Assembly: GCF_028476545.1 (NCBI RefSeq)
Contig: NW_026731983.1
Location: 1,008,501 to 1,072,500, forward strand
Direction of reading: 5' to 3'
Source of the DNA: Physella acuta
Lineage: Eukaryota; Mollusca; Gastropoda; Physidae
DNA length: 64,000 bases
Shown: in pieces, positions 58,283 through 64,000 of the stretch
How the letters are laid out: the number at the start of each line of letters is the position of its first letter
Position numbering within the stretch: position 1 is the stretch's first letter
Notes under the pieces: generated by a model
What the model was told of the DNA's origin: nothing
The model's input: the letters and a program-made list of their open reading frames with translations, nothing else
Database searches by the model: none
Translations under genes and position numbers: made by a program

Positions 58283-58392
58283 TTGTCTCTCCTAGAAGAG
58301 TGGCTGTCCCCAGCTAACGAGCCTCATCTGCCCGAGGGTTCTAACTCGAGACTTTTCGGTTTAGCAACTCAACCAAGCCGACCCCTCACATG
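58283..58392 (-). mobile_element. tRNA-derived SINE S2
   Basis: On the minus strand: GGGGTCGGCTTGGTTGAG (A-box region), CTCGAGTTAGAACCCTCGG (B-box region), then CTGGGGACAGCCACTCTTC. Same order as at 45610-45960 but without the internal array. Confidence 0.6.
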
Positions 58393-58799
58393 TCAATAAT
58401 TTTGGTAAAATTAGTAAAATAAATTTGAGAAATGTTGAACTTGTATTGCATATCTCACAAAACAGTCAATATAATATGTATCTTTGTCATTTCAAAATTG
58501 AATGGATTTAAATAAGGATATAACACAATTCAAATATAGATTTAACTTTTTTCATATTATGAATACGTTAGCTTCTTATTTTTAAATTGGGCCAAACAAA
58601 AAATTTAGTTAAAAATAAAAATAGAAAATTATCCGTTTTTAAGACAGTGAATAAGGTTGGTCATTTACTATGGTGTATTGTTGAAGTAAAATGTAGGCTA
58701 AATACTTACTATGTGTTTTTGTTCTAGTCATACACACTAGAATAAGACAATTTTTATAAGGTTTTCTTAGACCTGTTACTAATTGCGAATTTTTAGACG

Positions 58800-58868
58800 T
58801 AAGGCCCTTAACTTTGTTTGAGGGAATCTCTTCCAACACAAAAATTAAGAATGTAGAAGAAGAAGACG
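58800..58868 (+). mobile_element. SINE S1 3' tail fragment
   Basis: CTCTTCCAACACAAAAATTAAGAATGTAGAAGAAGAAGA corresponds to the last 40 bp of S1. To stay within one line: the shared words are TTCCAACAC and AAATTAAGAA. Confidence 0.6.
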
Positions 58869-59089
58869 TATGACCCTGTTTTGTTTTTTCAATACGTTTT
58901 TTAAATGTAAAAAAAGACGCTGTATGTATTGGATCCGCCTTGTGGAAGATGGGGTCGACCACACTGCTGTCATGGCGACCCAGAGTGTTCTGTGTGAAGG
59001 ACTTGAGCGTTCGTTATTTACTCTCAAGGAAAAACTGGTTAGAACAGACATCAGCGACCGCTGGGTTGTTAAGGGCGTTTGGAACGTAC

Positions 59090-59326
59090 ATAAATTGAAA
59101 GGTTGAGGGGGTGCAAATCGAAAGTTTGAGGGGGGGGGGTGCAAATGGAAATCTCGAGGTGGGGGTGCAAATCGAAAGTTTGAGGGGGGGGGAGGGTGCA
59201 AATGGAAATCTCGAGGGGGTGTAAATCGAAAGTTTGAGGGGGGGGGGGGTGCAAATCGAAATCTTGAGGTGGGGTGCAAATCGAAAAGTTTGTCCCCGGG
59301 CGCCGGGAAGGGTCGCTACGCCTCTG
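59090..59326 (-). mobile_element. hAT MITE H1, copy 3 (inverted)
   Basis: Repeated GTGCAAATCGAAAGTTTGAG and GTGCAAATGGAAATCTCGAG blocks with G runs, then TTTGTCCCCGGGCGCCGG and the terminus GGTCGCTACGCCTCTG at 59311-59326. The left terminus is unclear. Confidence 0.65.
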
Positions 59327-60190
59327 CCCCAGTTACACTTCCGACGGATGCGACCCATGATGATGTTTAATCATTGAACGTAGTAGCCCGACATGTACCT
59401 AGTGTTAAATTTTAAATGCTCTTTATAGTTAATAATTAGAACAATAAGTTTAACTTATTGGTTAAAAATACTGTGAAATATTTCATCGAGACGCTATAAG
59501 GAAGTCTTTTTTAAATGAAAGCTTTCTAATAGATGTATGCAAATGTGGTTCTATCTTCAAGGAAAAAAAATATAGCGCTTATTTATTAGAACAAAAATGG
59601 CTGAAGTGGCGTTCCTCTAGAAAAATATTTTGACTGTAGCTATTCAGTAACGTTTCACACAATCATTCAATCGGATAAAACGATCAGCGGCTTATGTTAT
59701 GGACGCTTGTCATTTGAAAGCACATCCTGTTTACACTACGTTCAATACATTACGGATTGCTTTGATGATATTTTATAGCAGTAATAACTGTTTATACATG
59801 GATTGCGCTGGTTTTAGAGTCTGAATGACAGACTAAAATTGTGTCTTTTGTAACTTCAAAAGGTGTGTTAAACATTTTCGGGCTGTTGATATTTAAAGTG
59901 ATTCCTCATTCATTAAAGCCTAACTGTACCCCCACCAACGTATATTTGTTTAGTATGATGTTTAATATGATGAGGCGGATTTCGAAATCATTACTTACTC
60001 TCGTAAATATATATTTCTGGTAATAATTTTTAAAAAAACGAAATTGACTATAAATAGGGAAAAATAGTATAACATTAACTAAAACAAAAGAGAAAAAAAT
60101 AGCCCTCGTCTCTCATATAGAGTTGCAATTGACGAGCTCTAATTAAAAAGCATTCCAATTTTTTTTCACAAGAAAATATATCAAACATCG
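59327..60190. other. No feature recognised
   Basis: AT-rich sequence without supported frames or repeats. Confidence 0.4.
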
Positions 60191-60191
60191 G

Positions 60192-60231
60192 CAGTTTCTT
60201 CCAGGCATCTCTTCGGGGGGGGGGGGGGGTG
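60192..60231 (-). mobile_element. Poly-G MITE H2 end fragment
   Basis: CAGTTTCTTCCAGGCATCTC followed by TTCGG and a G run is the reverse of the H2 right end. It abuts the pogo-like C-terminal sequence. Confidence 0.65.
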
Positions 60232-60234
60232 GTT

Positions 60235-60970
60235 TCACCTTTTCACTTCTTTTAAGGTATTCAACCTCCAAGTCCCCTTCTTCGTCCATCAGTTTCTTTA
60301 CTATTCCAGTATAGAAGGCAGTCGACTTTTTGCCCTTGCACCTAAAGAAAATAAAATCCCCAACACAGATAGTCCCAGCATCAGCCTCGCTCAAACAAAA
60401 CATGGAGAGCTACCAAGTCATAGTCGATTTCATCTTCAATGATCTCTGTAAATTCATCGTCATACATTTGTTCAGACACATTTTGTTCGTCAAATGCATT
60501 CTGGCCGAAACTTTTGTTTTCCCATCTCTTTCTCCAGATTATCGAAGAACAATTTGACGTTTGTTTTGTTGAATGCCTGTACGCGATTGAGTGATGTTGC
60601 CTCCAGACTTAGCAGAGATAGCTTGTACTTGTGACGTTTCCTGAATACCTTCAGCTACTCTTCTCCTGCAGTTTTCGCTTAGGCTTAGGATTCTGGCATG
60701 GAAATTTTGTTGACGATAGCAACATCGTAAGCTAGTTTTCGTAAAAAACTTGTTCTTGCTCATCTGCGTACTGTAGCCAAAAGTTGCCTTCTCAATGTTG
60801 CAGTCCTTTTTGTGTAGCTTTACATAGCGTTGAAGCGTATAATAATTAATCTCACAGTCGGATGCAACTTTACCGAGCAACTTTCCTTCAAAATGGGCTG
60901 CAACTGCCATCTCAATGACATGTTTCGTAAATGTTCCTCGTGTTGTCAAACGCTGGTAATGTTTTGGCAT
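60235..60970 (-). pseudogene. Pogo-like (Tc1/mariner superfamily) transposase, broken and lacking its catalytic core
   Basis: Pogo transposases bind element ends through a Psq-type helix-turn-helix and cut with a DDE domain. Start MPKHYQRLTTRGTFTKHV at 60970, then HFEGKLLGKVASDCEINYY and TLQRYVKLHKK: the Psq fold. Further pieces in other frames are LAYDVAIVNKISMPES, then, after two stops at expected Trp positions, SLEATSLNRVQAFNKTNVK and LFFDNLEKEMGKQKF, matching the CENP-B-type domain up to the point where the DDE core should begin. The core is missing. An acidic stretch (EFTEIIEDEIDYD) and the typical C-terminus GDFIFFRCKGKKSTAFYTG plus DLEVEYLKRS follow at 60405-60235. At least two frameshifts and an internal deletion of several hundred bases are needed to explain this. 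TTTTTTCTTCACAG stands just before the start codon and looks like a splice acceptor. Confidence 0.8.
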
Positions 60971-61048
60971 GATTCTGTGAAGAAAAAATGCAAGTTGAAC
61001 GCCCAAGACTAAATTTAAAAATGTACACAAAAAATTCAGTGATTGCAT

Positions 61049-61685
61049 ATGTAATGATTGGACTATAAAGGTTTTTATTACTGAGTAAAATTATATATAT
61101 TTATTACTACTACTACTACTTGACTTGCATATTGTTATCTTATTCACCGTATACATGCTAGGGAAATATAATGAATGTAATCATTCAGAAGTTCAAGAAA
61201 TAAAAAAAATAAAAAAAAATAGTTTGCCTGTTTTGTACCAAGTAGTCTTCTTTTTTTAATGACCGGAGTGAAAAGTCACACCAAAAAAAGTATCACTTTT
61301 TACCCCAGCAGGGGATTGTCATACAAAATAATCCACCCTTTCAATACCTATAGAAACCTACATAATAACAGAGCATACAAAAAGAAAGAGAAGTAGGCTA
61401 CAGACTTATTATGATATTGTCAGCAACAGCCATTTATGGATGACCCGCAATAATATAAAATATGACGGACGGATTTATACTGAAAACGAAATTAACGCAA
61501 TCTTTAAAGCACTACTTAGTTGAAGACTAGTCAATAAGGCTATAATTTAGAAAATAAATATAAAACCACCTAGCTAAATACATGGACAAAATCGATGCAA
61601 CTTTCAAATGTAGGAAAAAAGAATACAAACATATAAACAAATAAAGAGAATAGTAGGGGAGACCACTAGACAACACCCTTCATTA
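61049..61685. other. AT-rich spacer, ACT microsatellite at 61106-61120
   Basis: A short (TAC)n run and no gene. The 5' inverted end of the pogo element was looked for here and not found. Confidence 0.4.
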
Positions 61686-61688
61686 CCA

Positions 61689-62135
61689 AATGTTTTACTC
61701 TCTTCAACCCTATACAACAACCAGACTCAAATCACCAAATGTTTCACTCTCTTCAACCCTATACAACAACCAGACTCAAATCACCAAATGTTTCACTCTC
61801 TTCAACCCTATACAACAACCAGACTCAATTCACCAAATGTTTCACTCTCTTAAACCCTATACAACAACCAGACTCAATTCACCAAATGTTTCACTCTCTT
61901 CAACCCTATACAACAACCAGACTCAAATCACCAAATGTTTCACTCTCTTCAACCCTATACAACAACCAGACTCAATTCACCAAATGTTTCACTCTCTTCA
62001 ACCCTATACAACAACCAGGCTCAATTCACCAAATGTTTCACTCTCTTAAACCCTATACAACAACCAGACTCAATTCACCAAATGTTTCACTCTCTTCAAC
62101 CCTATACAACAACCAGACTCAATTCACCCATTAAC
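61689..62135 (+). repeat. 49-bp minisatellite
   Basis: Nine near-identical units, starting TTTCACTCTCTTCAACCCTA and ending CACCAAATG. Variation is confined to TTCAA/TTAAA and AAATC/AATTC. Open frames through it arise because three units make 147 bp; they are not genes. Confidence 0.95.
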
Positions 62136-63798
62136 CCCAAGACGGCTTGGAAAGAGTAGATAACCCGATCCCCCACCCTTCCCCTGCTCTGGGAGGACTA
62201 TTAAATATTGACAACTACCTTCACAAGATCCCCCTTCCCCTCCCTACACCTATCCGGACTAAAAAAAAAGGAACACGACATTGAAATGTAATGACCTCAT
62301 AACACATAATAACACATAGACGACAAAGTCGCTTCTGTTGCGAAGGGTAAATGAAGGATATAAGAACTTAGAACGTGACAAACTCAACTGATAGCTCAGA
62401 TAATGTCTGAGCTACGATGACCCAACTACACTTACACACACAGAGTTCACGACCTTAGGGATCACGAGGCGGCAGCATCGAGACATGTATATTAAAAAAA
62501 AACTGCATGTACACACCAGACGACAAATCGCTCACTGACTCAGTTGTTTATGCCAGTAAGCGGCGGCTAAAAAGGGAGACCACACGATTATTCCCCCTCT
62601 TCAATAAGTACAAGGACATTACATGCGCAGATTTGGCAGCCTTACCCCAAGTTACAATTCCCCCTCCTCCCACACTGTCTGACAAGGCAGGGAGCAAGCA
62701 CACAATACGCCAAGCCAAACGACGACCAAGACATTATGTAGTTAAGGACTCATGAAGGACAACTGCAAACACAATGTGACAGATAACATCAACAGTCTAG
62801 CAAAACATGTGGAATGATGAGCTCCTGCGACCGACTTAGCGACATAGAGAACGTGACCTTATGGACCGCGAGGCGACGAAGACAAGACTGAAAGGGAAAG
62901 AATAAAAAAAATGTACACACTTTACACTGTTTCAAGTAACACAGCTTGTTGCCCCATGCAATTACAAGCAATAGACGCAATACCACAAGAACTACAACAG
63001 TAAACATCTCAGAGCCATACCAAGTAGTCATGCAACCGCAAGTACTCCCCCTTCTTGAAAAAAAAAATGTTATGCAGGGCCAGGTAAGGAGCCAAGTCCG
63101 AACCCATTCTTTTGTTCTCCAACTGCACTTAAAACACGTACTCACACAATTTGATTATATTTGTTGATGCATTAAGATCTTAAGAATTACACGAATGGAA
63201 TCTACTCTGTCTTTATTCTAGCTGCTTTGTTCCCGAAAGGGTGAAGCCATCAAGTAATTGTAGAGCAGAGTCAGGCGGGAAGCCAGAACTGTCTCCCTTT
63301 ATTAACTCCACCATTTTACACGATTTATCACATTGCACATTTTCTAAATTTCTCTATATATTTGCCATCCCCCGTAGTGTTATGTAAGAATATTCGAGAA
63401 AGTTTAGGGGAGATAACTTCCGATTTATTTTATATTTATTCTAAAATACAAAAATCACATGAAAAACTAACATTAAATTTAGTAAAAAAAAAATGAGGCC
63501 GATCATCATAGAAATGATGCAAGCCTGCAGAAAATAAAGGTTTAAGTGCTTGTAGGTGCTCATACTTGACTGCTTTTATCTTTCTTCTGCTATTGTACAA
63601 CTGGTCAGGGACTAGAGATGGGATCTTAATGATACGACCCAAGTTTTAAAAAATTGCCAATTATCTGCTTATTGACTCCGAAGTAGATAGTAGCATCAAA
63701 GTTGTGCTGCAGTGTCTATCGCATTGAATTCTTGAAAGACCAAACTGGTCTGTTATGATAGGCTGGTCTGTTGCTAGGTAAGACTAGTCTGTTAAGAA
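62136..63798. other. Unassigned, moderately GC-rich stretch
   Basis: Two loosely similar blocks (around 62440-62510 and 62850-62925) share CACGACCTTA/CGTGACCTTATGG, (T/C)CGAGGCG and a CATGTACACAC end. An 82-codon frame at 62507-62755 has basic, proline-containing text without a recognisable domain. Confidence 0.35.
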
Positions 63799-64000
63799 CA
63801 GTGTTTCTTCCAGACTTTTTTCTCCGGGGGGGGGGGGCACTTGAAATTTTCGGAGGGGCGGTTAACTTTCTTCGGGGGGGGGGGGGGGGCGGACACTGTT
63901 AAAAGTATATATTTTCTATATAAATTATATAAATTTCATTTCGTTCGGGGGGGGGGGGGGGGGGGGGGGGAGCGGTAAAAAAAATTCGGGGGGGGAGGGG
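63799..64000. mobile_element. Poly-G MITE H2 running off the window
   Basis: CAGTGTTTCTTCCAGAC start, CGGACACTGTTAAAAGTATA core and G runs as in the complete copies. The right end lies beyond the window. Confidence 0.8.

Noticed and set aside
61690-62159. Frames of up to 131 codons
   Set aside because: Produced by the 49-bp repeat; they differ only by the starting unit.
62507-62755. 82-codon frame
   Set aside because: Basic, proline-containing text without a domain I recognise; listed only as unassigned sequence.
62900-63340. Purine-rich run and terminal-looking motifs suggesting a retroelement end
   Set aside because: No matching second end and no associated protein frames are in the window, so no element is called.

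Overview
The window looks like a stretch of animal nuclear genome, most likely a mollusc and probably a gastropod. The reasons are AT-rich DNA, spliced genes with GT-AG introns, a GIMAP/AIG1 GTPase with a long coiled-coil tail (a class much expanded in molluscs), a metazoan pogo-type transposase relic, tRNA-derived SINEs and many hAT-type MITEs. No rRNA, true tRNA, CRISPR or prokaryotic feature is visible. The species is inferred, not proven. No retrovirus-like or other capsid-bearing element could be recognised.

Layout. 1-3.8 kb: a decayed GIMAP-like tail followed by an intact GIMAP-like coding exon on the + strand. 3.8-22 kb: almost only repeats. These include a 2.86 kb element with 25-bp perfect inverted ends that contains a minisatellite and a nested hAT MITE (8-bp target duplication), a 1.75 kb hAT-like element with a second hAT MITE nested in it, several dispersed families, a SINE and microsatellites. 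22.6-34.6 kb: a three-exon gene for a 172-residue claudin/PMP22-like four-pass membrane protein (+ strand). Its introns consist largely of minisatellites, and the repeat units of both donor-side arrays contain the splice donor together with the last exonic bases. 34.8-47 kb: further minisatellites, MITEs and a three-copy 494-bp tandem repeat rich in CRE-like sites. 47.4-54.2 kb, - strand: five exons of a triose-phosphate-transporter-family (DMT) protein followed directly by a large exon for a polysaccharide pyruvyl transferase with a type II signal anchor. Reading phase, splice sites and the absence of a polyadenylation signal between them suggest one fused gene. 54-64 kb: repeats, two SINE families, a broken pogo-like transposon and another minisatellite.

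How the genes may work together. The transporter and the pyruvyl transferase make biochemical sense as a pair. The transferase family uses phosphoenolpyruvate (PEP) as donor in the Golgi, and the transporter family includes PEP carriers, so the locus could import PEP and put it onto lumenal glycans from one transcript. The second main observation is that tandem arrays start exactly at splice junctions in two unrelated genes here, as if splice sites were seeds for minisatellite growth.
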